From the NCBI GenBank assembly GCA_900544725.1, contig UQWK01000003.1, positions 20,755 to 84,754 of the forward strand: a stretch of DNA of 64,000 nt, in the 5' to 3' direction. Origin of the DNA: an uncultured Collinsella sp. (lineage in GTDB: Bacteria > Actinomycetota > Coriobacteriia > Coriobacteriales > Coriobacteriaceae). Every line of letters starts with the position of its first letter. Positions within the stretch are counted from its first letter, which is position 1. Under the pieces are notes generated by a model. It was not told the DNA's origin, searched no databases, and was given only the letters and a program-made list of their open reading frames with translations. The position numbers and the translations under genes are program-made. Shown here piece after piece: positions 26,148 to 36,237 of the stretch.

Positions 26148-26873
26148 ATGGACACCGCAACTCGCGATCGCAACATAGCAACTTGGTTGGGCGATGCGCC
26201 GCAGCCGGTACGTGACACCACGAACCAGCTGCTCGAACGCATCGCCCTTTTGCGTACCGAGCAGACCATCTACCCGGCACAAGACGACATTCTCAATGCC
26301 CTCGCCTACACGCCGGCCAACCAGGTCAAGGTTGTCATCTTGGGTCAAGACCCCTATCACGGACCCAACCAGGCAATGGGGCTGTCGTTCTCGGTCCCCG
26401 CGACGCAAACCAAGTTGCCGCCGAGCCTGCGCAACATCTATAAGGAGCTCAAAGCCGATCTGGATTGCCCTATTCCCGCCACGGGAGACCTAACCCCATG
26501 GGCACTGCAGGGCGTCCTGCTCCTCAACACTACGCTCACCGTGCGCGAGCATGCCGCGAACTCGCACGCCAAACTGGGCTGGAGTACGCTCACCGACTAC
26601 GTTATCGAACGCTGCTGTCAGCTACCCCAACCGGTAGTCTTTTTGGCATGGGGCCGCTTTGCCCAGCAGATGGTCGAAGGCAAGCTCGCCGCGACCGGCG
26701 CGGGCAAGGCAACCGACAAGTTCTGCCTGGCCTCTACGCACCCCTCGCCGCTTTCGGCCAACCGTGCCACGGCAGAACTCCCCGCCTTTATGGGGTCGCG
26801 CCCCTTCTCGGCAGCCAATCGGCTACTCGAACGGCACGGCTCGACCCCCGTCAACTGGACTTGCCTCGGCTAA
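26148..26873 (+). CDS. ung: Uracil-DNA glycosylase, family 1
   Basis: A 241-aa base-excision repair enzyme removing uracil from DNA. The catalytic water-activating motif GQDPYHGPNQAMGLSFSV is complete, and the DNA-intercalation motif is HPSPLSANR. LLLNTTLTVREHAANSH is the third UNG block. AAAGGAGCCCC precedes the ATG. It is followed by a good terminator. Confidence 0.96.
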   Translation: MDTATRDRNIATWLGDAPQPVRDTTNQLLERIALLRTEQTIYPAQDDILNALAYTPANQVKVVILGQDPYHGPNQAMGLSFSVPATQTKLPPSLRNIYKELKADLDCPIPATGDLTPWALQGVLLLNTTLTVREHAANSHAKLGWSTLTDYVIERCCQLPQPVVFLAWGRFAQQMVEGKLAATGAGKATDKFCLASTHPSPLSANRATAELPAFMGSRPFSAANRLLERHGSTPVNWTCLG

Positions 26874-26886
26874 AAATCGATACATC

Positions 26887-26923
26887 AAAAACGCGCCCGA
26901 CGGCTTTCCATCGGGCGCGTTTT
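26887..26923. terminator. Bidirectional terminator between ung and the SDR gene
   Basis: AAAACGCGCCCGA (26887-26900) pairs with TCGGGCGCGTTTT (26911-26923); A- and T-tracts on both sides serve both convergent genes. Confidence 0.92.
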
Positions 26924-26924
26924 A

Positions 26925-27605
26925 CTACTCGGGCCAGATAAACTGGGTGCGGCCGGCCTCGCCGCCATCGATCAACAGACTCTGTCCGGTCATAAACCGG
27001 TTGGTCACGCCCACAAAGTAGATCCACTCGGCGATCTCTTGGGCGGTGGCCCAGCGCTTAAGCGGTGTGAGCTCCATAATCTGGTTCCACAGGTGTTCGT
27101 CTTCCATCACGCAACGGTTGAGCGGCGTGATAACGCCGCCCGGGTCCACACTGTTGGCGATGGCCTGCGGTGCCAGCCGGTTTGCAAGGTTCTTGGTGTA
27201 GGCGATAACGCCGCCCTTGCTGGCGGCATAGGCGGGAAACTCCGATCCCGTATGCCCGCTCGCCGATCCCACATTGACCACGGATTTGATAGCCGGCGCC
27301 GGCTTGGCGGCAAGCCCCTCCCCCACAAAGGCGTAACGCTCGGTCACGTTGATGGTGCCACACAGGTTTGCGGCGATGTCATCGGCCGAATCCTGCACAC
27401 CGGCAACGTTCACGATCACCTGGGGCTCAAGGTCATCCGGAAACGCGTCCGGCTTGCGGACATCAACAATCAGATGGCGGTAGCGTTCGTGTTCGATCGC
27501 CGCCGGCAGCAGATCAAAGCCCACGACCTCGTGGCCCTCGTCCAAAAAGCGCTGCACGCACGCGGCTCCGATACCGCCCGAAGCGCCCGTGATCAAAACC
27601 CGCAT
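26925..27605 (-). CDS. Short-chain dehydrogenase/reductase (SDR)
   Basis: A 226-aa Rossmann-fold NAD(P)-dependent oxidoreductase. The cofactor loop TGASGGIG is at residues 7-14, NVAG replaces the usual NNAG, the catalytic Ser lies in VVNVGSASG and the YAASK motif is complete. GGVITPL and the C-terminal FMTGQSLLIDGG are typical of classical SDRs related to 3-oxoacyl-ACP or hydroxysteroid reductases. Gut Coriobacteria use such enzymes on bile acids, but nothing in the sequence proves a steroid substrate. Follows the VUT transporter gene by 9 bases, likely same operon. Confidence 0.88.
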   Translation of the reverse strand: MRVLITGASGGIGAACVQRFLDEGHEVVGFDLLPAAIEHERYRHLIVDVRKPDAFPDDLEPQVIVNVAGVQDSADDIAANLCGTINVTERYAFVGEGLAAKPAPAIKSVVNVGSASGHTGSEFPAYAASKGGVIAYTKNLANRLAPQAIANSVDPGGVITPLNRCVMEDEHLWNQIMELTPLKRWATAQEIAEWIYFVGVTNRFMTGQSLLIDGGEAGRTQFIWPE

Positions 27606-27614
27606 ACTTGCTCC

Positions 27615-28337
27615 TTAGGCGGTTGCGTGGCGCTCGAGGTACTCGGAGCCCACATTCTCACGCTCCCAGCCGCGCACGACTTTGTAGCCCACGGGGCTCA
27701 GGAAGACCTCGCACAGCAGCTCGGCGACAGCGCCGGTCAGCGAGCACATAAGGACCTGTACCCACGTCCAGCCAAAGAACGTGTGGCTTACCACAATGGC
27801 AAAGACCAGGTTGTCGATAAACTGGCCAACGCCCGTGGACACATAGGAGCGAAAGGCAAAGCTCGCAAAGTTATTCTTTTTGAGCATACGGCCGAGCGAC
27901 TGGTTGAGCGTAGAGTTAACCACGGCAGAAACGAGCATTGCCAGCGAAGAGCCCAGCACCACGTACCAGGTGCCGCCGATGGTGGCGTTAAGGGCGGTGT
28001 TGACCTCGATCATACCCGTGTCGTAGTAGGCGCCCCACATGCCGGGCGTGAGCGAGCATGCCCAAAAGCACAGGCTCACGGCGAGGTTGACCGCCAGTGC
28101 GAGGATAGAGATTTTGATGGATGCCTTGGCGCCAAAGCGCTTGCAGATCATGTCCTGGCACAAAAACGAGACCCAGCTCACCACAAAGCCACAGTCGAGC
28201 GCCAGATACGGCAGGCTGATAAGTTCTTTGTTGGCCAGCAGGTTCATCATGATGACACTCACGAAAAACAGCGAAACCGTTGCCGCGGGAATGCTCCGCA
28301 ACAGGACCTTGTAGTCCTCCATGACCTTCTTGATCAT
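27615..28337 (-). CDS. VUT-family (YhhQ/queuosine-precursor-type) transporter
   Basis: A 240-aa membrane protein with about six helices. LDCGFVVSWVSFLCQDMICKRFGAKAS and FRSYVSTGVGQFIDNLVFA are the two conserved VUT_1/YhhQ regions. Family members import queuine/preQ precursors or other vitamins. An AAAGGAG site precedes the ATG. No preQ1 aptamer was recognised in the leader (28338-28455). Confidence 0.82.
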   Translation of the reverse strand: MIKKVMEDYKVLLRSIPAATVSLFFVSVIMMNLLANKELISLPYLALDCGFVVSWVSFLCQDMICKRFGAKASIKISILALAVNLAVSLCFWACSLTPGMWGAYYDTGMIEVNTALNATIGGTWYVVLGSSLAMLVSAVVNSTLNQSLGRMLKKNNFASFAFRSYVSTGVGQFIDNLVFAIVVSHTFFGWTWVQVLMCSLTGAVAELLCEVFLSPVGYKVVRGWERENVGSEYLERHATA

Positions 28338-28457
28338 TATGTACTCCTTTGGTTTTAGGTTTAACGAGCAGGATATCGGACCCGAACTGCTCGGACGTCT
28401 CGGTCTTGAGACGACGGTGGGTATGATAGCCGCTCACACGGCATCAGGCAAGTAAAT

Positions 28458-28487
28458 GGCGCGGCAACCCCGCAGGACCACCGCGCC
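28458..28487 (-). terminator. Hairpin after prfC
   Basis: GGCGCGG (28458-28464) pairs with CCGCGCC (28481-28487). On the minus strand it follows the prfC stop by 6 bases and is followed by ATTTACTT, a weak T-rich tail. Confidence 0.5.
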
Positions 28488-28493
28488 GATGCG

Positions 28494-30107
<1,614 letters not shown>

Positions 30108-30251
30108 GCGGATCCTTTCTTGCATTGAGTGCATTACGTCGTTGTAACCGCACTATTGTAGCCGCGAAATGCTGCAGCAGGGCACCTATCAGGACAAATT
30201 CATCAGTTGGGGCCTAGGTAGCAGTCGATGGCGGCACTCCGCAGCAGTTCG

Positions 30252-30548
30252 TCTCGATCTGTAACATCTAGACGGTTTTTGAACCTCTACCTGTTACAGA
30301 TTTAGACAAACAGGTGGACGTCCCAGAAAGATCTCGATCTGTAACATCTAGCCACTCAAAACGGGTCCATCTGTTACAGATTGAGATATAAGGGTAGACG
30401 GGTGGCCAATGTCTCGATCTATAACATCTACCAGCCAAAATCTTCTCCAGTTGTTACAGATTTAGACAAACAGGTGGGGCCCGCCAGCAAAATCTCAATC
30501 TGTAACAGGTAGCCGTCCAAATCGGTTCCAGATGTTACAGATTGAGAT
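30252..30548. repeat. Array of four 80-bp units: eight ATCTGTAACA boxes in alternating orientation
   Basis: Boxes of consensus TCTCGATCTGTAACA occur forward at 30252, 30331, 30411 and 30492, and reversed (TGTTACAGATTGAGA) at 30290-30306, 30369-30387, 30450-30466 and 30532-30548. The period is 80-81 bp. Each forward/reverse pair makes a hairpin with a variable 20-25-nt middle. Units 1 and 3 also share AGACAAACAGGTGG after the second box. Bases 30108-30251 upstream show no gene or motif. The array ends about 30 bases before the promoter of the GntR operon. It does not have CRISPR geometry. Confidence 0.88.
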
Positions 30549-30580
30549 GGATGAACGAACGGACAATCCCTATTTGCCTC

Positions 30581-30631
30581 TTGCGTAACTGTGCATAGTG
30601 TATATATACTGTGCTTACCGGTTATATACAC
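30581..30631 (+). promoter_or_regulatory. Promoter and GntR operator of the ABC operon
   Basis: A -35 TTGCGT (30581-30586), 18-bp spacer, -10 TATACT (30605-30610). Overlapping the -10 is a perfect inverted repeat GTGTATATA (30598-30606) / TATATACAC (30623-30631), a shape expected for a YtrA-type GntR repressor. Autoregulation is the natural reading. Confidence 0.75.
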
Positions 30632-30658
30632 GTGTAGCCCAACAGCTAAGGAGCCGCT

Positions 30659-31039
30659 GTGGACATCATCCTATCCAATTCGAGCGACAAGCCCATCTAC
30701 GAGCAAATAGCCTCGCAGGTCAAAGCTCAGATCCTTTCGGGCACACTCGCTGCGGGAGCCAAACTCCCCAGCATCCGCGCACTCGCGAGCGATCTTGGCG
30801 TGAGTGTCATCACCACCAAGCGCGCCTACGCCGACCTAGAGCAACTCGGGTTTATCTGCACCGTGCAGGGCAAGGGCTGCTTTGTCGCCGAGGGCAACCA
30901 GGAACTCTTGCGCGAAAACCAGCTCTGCCATATCGAAGAGCTACTTGCGAAAGCGGCGAGCCAAGCCGAAACCCTGGGCCTCACGCGCGACAAGCTGCAC
31001 GAGATGCTCGACCTGGTAGCCCCCGAAACTATGCAGTAG
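30659..31039 (+). CDS. GntR-family repressor, YtrA subfamily
   Basis: A 126-aa DNA-binding protein. An N-terminal winged HTH: PIYEQIASQVKAQILSGTLAAGAKLPSIRALASDLGVS contains the GntR signature LPSIRALA. The short C-terminal part (about 45 residues, two helices) is the YtrA-type dimerisation tail, too small for a ligand domain. The GTG start is preceded by TAAGGAG. It is first in an operon with an ABC ATPase and permease, the classical ytr layout for sensing cell-envelope stress. Confidence 0.92.
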   Translation: MDIILSNSSDKPIYEQIASQVKAQILSGTLAAGAKLPSIRALASDLGVSVITTKRAYADLEQLGFICTVQGKGCFVAEGNQELLRENQLCHIEELLAKAASQAETLGLTRDKLHEMLDLVAPETMQ

Positions 31040-31062
31040 CCATCTGCAAGAAAGGCTATGCC

Positions 31063-31944
31063 ATGCAAAACCTTTTAGAACTCAAAGGTATCTCACGCCG
31101 TGTGAGCGACCGCTTTTCGCTGCGCGACGTCACGCTTGCCGTGGAACCCGGCCAGATTGTTGGCTTTGTGGGCGCAAACGGCGCCGGCAAAACCACGACG
31201 ATTCGAGCCGCGCTCGGGCTTATAAAGCTCGATGCCGGCGAGGTGCACCTGTTTGGGCAGCGCTGTGGCGCCGACGCGCCCGATGAAACGCAGCGTTGCC
31301 TGCGCACTCGTGTCGGCCTCGTGCTGGACACATGCCCCTTCCCTTCCACACTCAAGGTGACCGAAGTTGAGGCACTCGTAAGCCCGGCATACCCCACCTG
31401 GAGCCACGACACCTTCTCCAGCCTCATCGACCGATTTGGCCTCGATCCCAAGGCAAAGGTCAAGGACCTCTCCCGCGGCATGGGCATGAAGCTGCAGCTT
31501 GCCTGCGCGCTCAGCCACAAGGCCAAACTGCTCGTTTTGGACGAAGCCACCGCGGGCCTCGATCCCATGGCACGCGAGGAGCTGCTTGATGAGCTGCTTG
31601 CCTTTGTCGCCGACGGCCAGCACAGCGTGCTGCTCTCGAGCCACATTACATCCGACCTCGATCGCGCCGCTGATCGCGTCATCTGCATCGATAATGGCTC
31701 GATTATTTTTGACCTGCCGCGCGAGGATATTACCGACCGCGCTGGCATCGCCCACTGTACCCAAGCACAGGCCGCCGAGCTTATGGCTTGCGTCGAAGGC
31801 GCCCGTGCCGCCCGCCATGCCTACAGCGTGGACGTGCTCGTGCCCAACCGTCGCGATACGCTCGAGGCCTTCCCCGAGATTCCCTGCGATCGGGCAACCA
31901 TTGATGACTATCTTCGCCTCATGCTGAAAGGAGCTTCGAAATGA
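31063..31944 (+). CDS. ABC transporter ATP-binding protein (Ytr/BcrA type)
   Basis: A 293-aa nucleotide-binding protein. Walker A GANGAGKTT, signature DLSRGMGMKLQLA (a variant of LSGGQ), Walker B LLVLDEATAGLD, and H-loop SSHIT. AAAGG lies before ATG 31063; a longer frame upstream overlaps gntR and is rejected. Its stop overlaps the permease start (ATGA). It should drive an ABC-2 type exporter. Confidence 0.93.
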   Translation: MQNLLELKGISRRVSDRFSLRDVTLAVEPGQIVGFVGANGAGKTTTIRAALGLIKLDAGEVHLFGQRCGADAPDETQRCLRTRVGLVLDTCPFPSTLKVTEVEALVSPAYPTWSHDTFSSLIDRFGLDPKAKVKDLSRGMGMKLQLACALSHKAKLLVLDEATAGLDPMAREELLDELLAFVADGQHSVLLSSHITSDLDRAADRVICIDNGSIIFDLPREDITDRAGIAHCTQAQAAELMACVEGARAARHAYSVDVLVPNRRDTLEAFPEIPCDRATIDDYLRLMLKGASK

Positions 31945-32639
31945 AACGCGCCTTTATGTCCGAGCTCGCCATCGTTCGCACGCTTATCCCAAGCATCGCG
32001 GGCGTCAGCCTGTTCATCTTCGTTGTGTTGACCCTTGCCAACGCGTCGGATGGCGATTCCGGCATGAGCGCCGGCGCCTGCGCGGTCAGCGCCATGTCGC
32101 CCATCATGGTCATGAGCTCGCTGGCCGGCTTCGACAATCAAAATGGCTGGGAGCGTTATCGGGCAACGCTGCCCTTCTCGCGCAAAGACATTATTTGCGC
32201 ACGCTACCTGAGCGTTATTGTCTTCTCGGCTGTCATGACGTGCGCCGCCGCGCTTCTGAGCATCGTCTCCATCCCGCTATTCAACAGCGTGGGCATCCCC
32301 TCGACGGGACAGACGGTCTTTGAGATCGCTATAGCCTCGGCAGCATCGATGCTCATCTCCCTCATGATGGTGTTTTTGGCACAGCCGCTGTTCTTCCGAT
32401 TTGGACACATGGAGGCGCTGCGCCTATCCGTCGGCCTGCTTGCCCTGCTCTGGTGCCTTGCCATTGCCACGTTGAGCTCCTCCAACCCCATCAGCAACTG
32501 GCTCATGTCGATTGCCGGGGCAAATCCCGATCCCGCCGTCCTTGGCTGTCTGTGTGCAGGCATCGCCACACTTGCCCTCGCGCTATGTGCAATCAGCTAC
32601 ACCGTCAGCACCAAGGTTTATCGAGCACGCGATCTGTAA
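31941..32639 (+). CDS. ABC-2 type transporter permease
   Basis: A 232-aa membrane protein with six hydrophobic segments, beginning with a short cytoplasmic part and VRTLIPSIAGVSLFIFVVLT. LPFSRKDIICARYLS is the loop typical of ABC-2 permeases of the YtrC/BcrB class. It overlaps the ATPase gene by 4 bp. With the GntR regulator it forms a three-gene, self-controlled exporter; substrate unknown. Confidence 0.85.
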   Translation: MKRAFMSELAIVRTLIPSIAGVSLFIFVVLTLANASDGDSGMSAGACAVSAMSPIMVMSSLAGFDNQNGWERYRATLPFSRKDIICARYLSVIVFSAVMTCAAALLSIVSIPLFNSVGIPSTGQTVFEIAIASAASMLISLMMVFLAQPLFFRFGHMEALRLSVGLLALLWCLAIATLSSSNPISNWLMSIAGANPDPAVLGCLCAGIATLALALCAISYTVSTKVYRARDL

Positions 32640-32766
32640 TCGACGGCTAAAAAAGCTTAGGTGGTACCCCGCTTATTTTTTCAATGAAACGAGGCGGCAT
32701 AGCGTCACCACCGCCCTTCACGGCAGGCCGTCTAGTTCTTGGCAACCAAAAAGACACCGTCAGCAT

Positions 32767-32952
32767 ATCGAAGGTGAATACTTTTCCGCGAAGTGAACGA
32801 GTAAAAACAGTGCCCTGTAGCATCGACATTTTTAAGGACTCAATTCCTGCGGTTTTTGTCTAAGAATCCTGCAGTTTTGTTCGAAAAAAGTGTGCATGTT
32901 CCAGGGGTCCAGATTTACTCGTTCACTTCGCGGAAAACCATTCACCTTCGAT
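32767..32952. repeat. Family-E inverted repeat, MITE-like 186-bp element
   Basis: Arms 32767-32805 and 32914-32952 (39 bp) are reverse complements with two mismatches (TTTACTCGTTCACTTCGCGG). The inner flanks (32806-32835 and 32884-32913) are also partly complementary. The 108-nt centre has two direct copies of an AATTCCTGCGGTTTTTG-like sequence. Both arms read the peptide FTRSLRGKxFTFD outward-in. The whole 32640-33089 gap holds no gene that I can support beyond this element. Confidence 0.8.
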
Positions 32953-33089
32953 TCGAGCCTTAACCAAATGCCCTCTCGAACTATGGCCCCTGTCTCACCA
33001 CAGCGATATCAAAGCTTCATGGCGGGACGGTATCATCGGACGAGCGCCGTAAATCTGGCGCGGTCGTTCTTTGGGGAGGCATTTCACCC

Positions 33090-33965
33090 GTGTCGTGGGT
33101 CGCAGCAGCATTTGTGTCGGCTTTCTTTGCCGGCGTCACATCTGTCCTGGCCAAATGCGGCATCAAGCAGACCGACTCCGATGTCGCGACGGCCATTCGC
33201 ACCTGCGTGGTGCTCGTTTTCGCCTGGGCAATGGCGGGCATTTCTGGATCCATTGGAACCATCGGCAGCATCGAACCCAGATCTTGGCTCTTTCTCGTCC
33301 TCTCGGGACTCGCTACCGGTGCTTCGTGGATCTGTTACTTTAAGGCGTTGGGCATCGGAGACGTCAATAAGGTCGCACCGGTCGACAAGATGAGCACCGT
33401 ACTCGCTGCACTGATCGCCATTGTGCTTTTTGGCGAGACGAGCAACCTTGCGGTTAAGCTCGTGGGAACCGCTGTCATCACCCTCGGCACGTTTTTAATG
33501 ATCGAGAAGAAGCAGTCTGCCGGACCCGAGCAGCAGCAAGACCGAACCTGGCTCGCTTACGCCCTCGGCGCCGCCGTGTTCGCAGCGCTCACGTCCATCC
33601 TTGCCAAGGCTGGCATCGAAGGCGTCGAGTCCAACCTGGCCACGGCAATCCGTACCTGTGTGGTACTGGTTATGGCATGGGCAATCGTGGCAGCTAAAGG
33701 CAAGATGGGCCAAGCCGTGCACGTAGACCGCTACGAACTCGTATTTCTCGCGGCATCGGGCATTGCGACTGGCGCATCGTGGCTGCTATGCTACTACGCC
33801 ATCGCCACAGGCCAGGTGAGTGTCGTGGTGCAGATCGACAAACTATCGATTGTCGTATCGGTACTATTTGCGCGCCTGGCATTCAACGAAAAACTCTCAC
33901 GACGCAGCGCCATCGGTCTCGCTCTCATCGTCCTGGGCACTGCAGCGCTCGCAGTTTGGAAGTAG
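33090..33965 (+). CDS. EamA/DMT-family transporter with two near-identical halves
   Basis: A 291-aa, ten-helix protein. The two EamA halves are very alike: AGVTSVLAKCGIKQTDSDVATAIRTCVVLVFAWAM and ALTSILAKAGIEGVESNLATAIRTCVVLVMAWAI, each followed by SGxATGASW. The GTG start at 33090 follows GGGGAGG with ten bases between. The high internal identity points to a recent or constrained duplication. It probably exports a small metabolite. Confidence 0.85.
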   Translation: MSWVAAAFVSAFFAGVTSVLAKCGIKQTDSDVATAIRTCVVLVFAWAMAGISGSIGTIGSIEPRSWLFLVLSGLATGASWICYFKALGIGDVNKVAPVDKMSTVLAALIAIVLFGETSNLAVKLVGTAVITLGTFLMIEKKQSAGPEQQQDRTWLAYALGAAVFAALTSILAKAGIEGVESNLATAIRTCVVLVMAWAIVAAKGKMGQAVHVDRYELVFLAASGIATGASWLLCYYAIATGQVSVVVQIDKLSIVVSVLFARLAFNEKLSRRSAIGLALIVLGTAALAVWK

Positions 33966-33980
33966 CGCGGCCAGCAGCCG

Positions 33981-34772
33981 CTACATCCTCACACCTGGCT
34001 TGGGATGCCTGTACTGACCGTGGGATGCCGTGCGCTTACCGTGCGAGATGGCAAATTTGGGACAACAGTGCAGGCAACGAAGGCAGGCTGCGCACTCCGG
34101 CTTTGTCCAGACGGGAAGGCCGTCGCGCATCTCAATCGCCGCCATGGGGCAGCGCTTAGCGCAGAGGCTACACCCGACGCAGCGGCTAGCATCGACGGCA
34201 AACTTGCTCGTCTGTTGCATGCGCGGCAGCCCAATTGCGTGATACGCGCACGATGCAAACAGAGGCACGCGATGGCGCATCATGTTGCCCGTGCGGCGTG
34301 CCCGCACCGCCTCGATCACGGCATCAATCTGCGCCTCGGCAGCTCTATTGATACCCTCAACCTTTTGAGGGTCAGACAGGTCGAAAACAGGCGTCCAGGT
34401 ATCGGGCATCTTGACGCTCATCGCCGCATCTAACTCGAGCCCACGCTCGTGCAGCAGATCGCGGGCGAACTTGGCCGATTGCCCGGTCGTCGAACCATAT
34501 GTCGAGACATAGAACGTATAGGGGCGCTCGCCGCCCTTTGTGCCGGCAGCAACCGATAGGTCGACAGTCTTCAAAAACTCGATCATTGGCGTCGGCAAGC
34601 CCCAGGCGTATACCGGGGCGACAAACCCCAGCCGACAGGGGCCTTCCATCACAGCAAGGTGAAGGATCTCGGCATCAAAGCGCTCAATCGACATAACTTT
34701 GTCGCTTGTCGCCGCTGCAATGCGACGCGCCACATGCTCGCTGTTCCCTGTCGCGCTAAAGTACAGGATCAT
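33981..34772 (-). CDS. EFR1-type flavodoxin/ferredoxin fusion
   Basis: A 263-aa cytosolic electron carrier. The N-terminal flavodoxin domain (MILYFSATGNSEHVARRIA) holds the FMN loop SATGNSEH, and VAPVYAWGLPTPM the second loop. The C-terminus has two 4Fe-4S motifs, CVGCSLCAKRCPMAAIEM and CAACLRCLHCCPKFAI. The start at 34772 follows AGGGG; the upstream open frame is a shadow. Such fusions are widespread in anaerobic gut bacteria and may shuttle electrons between flavin and Fe-S proteins. Confidence 0.92.
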   Translation of the reverse strand: MILYFSATGNSEHVARRIAAATSDKVMSIERFDAEILHLAVMEGPCRLGFVAPVYAWGLPTPMIEFLKTVDLSVAAGTKGGERPYTFYVSTYGSTTGQSAKFARDLLHERGLELDAAMSVKMPDTWTPVFDLSDPQKVEGINRAAEAQIDAVIEAVRARRTGNMMRHRVPLFASCAYHAIGLPRMQQTSKFAVDASRCVGCSLCAKRCPMAAIEMRDGLPVWTKPECAACLRCLHCCPKFAISHGKRTASHGQYRHPKPGVRM

Positions 34773-34807
34773 CTCGTACCCCTGGAATTGACTCGTGAAA
34801 AACCGCG

Positions 34808-36112
34808 CTACTTGCGCAGCGGCTTGGGCAGTGGAATGCCGGCGGCGATGACGGCCGCGATGATCATGCAGACGATACCCTTGAGTGGAAAGCACATAAG
34901 CAGCAGGCCCACGACCATGACCGGCTGACGCATGACCGCACCCATCGTCGATGCCGTGCAGACGGCGACGCAAAAGACCGGATCTGCGCCGGTGAGGATG
35001 GCAAGGCCGTAGCCCAGGCTCACGCCCGAGAAGATAACCGGGAAGAAGTGGCCGCCACGCCAACCAAGGTTGATAAGGGCGGGCGTCAGCATGGCCTTAA
35101 CAAGACCGGTCGCGATAAGCACGCCAGCGGGAATGGTCAGGTAGGTTTCCATGAGCACGTCGGCCTGAGTCTCGCCGGCAAACATGGTGTAGGGCAGGAC
35201 CGTGCCGCAGATGGCGAGCGCCAGACCAGCCAGCATTGCCTTGACGACAGGGCGCTCCCCTATTACATGGGCAAGCGCTTCGCTCGTGTGCTCAGAGACA
35301 AAGTACAGCCAGCCGCAGATTGTTCCGATCAACGACAGAGGGACGAGCCAGGTAAGCTCCAAGTTGCCCACCACGGCAGCCTCGAACCTGGGCATGCCCA
35401 TGCCGCCGCCCACAAGCTGGCCGAGCAACAGATAGGTGCCCAGGCCGCCGGCAATCGCAATGCCGTAGACCACGGTCTTCTGTGCCTTGGGCAGCTTGAT
35501 CGTGATCTCGTCGGACGCGGAATCTCCATCGTCGTCGCCACCCTGGCCGTCGGCGCTGCCGGCAAGCGGCGCCACAAAGCCAAAGACGGGCGCGGTAAAG
35601 AGCGCCGTCAGGGCAGCCTGGGTACCCAGCAGCGTGAGCTCCCTAAACTCGGCGCCAAAGCGACGCATACGGTCGCCGACCCAGCTGCACAGACCCGCGA
35701 TAACGCCGGTCAGGCCGGCCTCCGGTCCAATGCTTCCGCCAAACAGCAGCGGCAGCAATGCCGCGAGCGAAAGCTTGCCCAGGTTGTCGTACGGGTAGCG
35801 CCCGTCTTGCTTAACCTTAGCCATCACCTGGTTGAGGTCATCGGTCTTGGTGCCTGTCATCTTTTCGTACAGACCGATTAACAGGCCGCCCAGCAGACAG
35901 ACAAAAAACGGGTACGGCAAAAAGCCAAACGGGCCGCTGGCAAGCTCGGGCGAAGCGACGCCCAGCGCGTGCGGAATCTCGGTCCATAGATAGTCGATAC
36001 CGTGCTCCATCGCAAAAAAGAACAGCCAGACCGCGGCACCTGCGAACGCACCGGTCACGGCAACGCTAAGTAAAAACAGCGCGCGGTTTTTGGGTTTGGC
36101 AAGGTTATCCAT
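34808..36112 (-). CDS. ClC-type chloride channel or H+/Cl- antiporter
   Basis: A 434-aa membrane protein with about ten helices. FGGSIGPEAGLTG is the ClC anion-pathway motif (GxxGPE), and GWRGGHFFPVIFSG holds the GxFxP segment. A charged insert (SADGQGGDDDGDSASDE) lies in a cytoplasmic loop around residue 190. No CBS domain. It could be a fluoride or chloride transporter; the motif in loop 1 (GSIGP) is closer to Cl- than to F--specific CLC-F proteins (GREGT/GMGLP-like), but this is weak. Confidence 0.85.
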   Translation of the reverse strand: MDNLAKPKNRALFLLSVAVTGAFAGAAVWLFFFAMEHGIDYLWTEIPHALGVASPELASGPFGFLPYPFFVCLLGGLLIGLYEKMTGTKTDDLNQVMAKVKQDGRYPYDNLGKLSLAALLPLLFGGSIGPEAGLTGVIAGLCSWVGDRMRRFGAEFRELTLLGTQAALTALFTAPVFGFVAPLAGSADGQGGDDDGDSASDEITIKLPKAQKTVVYGIAIAGGLGTYLLLGQLVGGGMGMPRFEAAVVGNLELTWLVPLSLIGTICGWLYFVSEHTSEALAHVIGERPVVKAMLAGLALAICGTVLPYTMFAGETQADVLMETYLTIPAGVLIATGLVKAMLTPALINLGWRGGHFFPVIFSGVSLGYGLAILTGADPVFCVAVCTASTMGAVMRQPVMVVGLLLMCFPLKGIVCMIIAAVIAAGIPLPKPLRK

Positions 36113-36237
36113 CGGGTCCTCCCGCGGTCAAAGTCGACATAGTTACGTTTTATTGTAGAGCGAGCGTTGCCCGAACGAGCCAACCGTCTGCGCCGCGAAC
36201 GGCACCATTGGGAGCCATAGTGGGGCAAGCTCAAGAC

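Noticed and set aside
26925..27605. Hydroxysteroid dehydrogenase
   Set aside because: Only classical SDR motifs are seen; substrate-specific residues cannot be recognised from sequence alone.
28338..28455. preQ1 riboswitch before the VUT transporter
   Set aside because: No preQ1-I, -II or -III consensus could be found in the leader.
30252..30548. CRISPR array
   Set aside because: The boxes alternate in orientation and repeat at 80 bp with short variable centres; no direct repeats with 28-40-nt spacers and no cas genes.
32890..33393. A 167-aa plus-strand frame starting in the family-E repeat
   Set aside because: It overlaps the EamA gene in another frame and its start lies in repeat DNA; only the repeat-derived FTRSLRGK part recurs.
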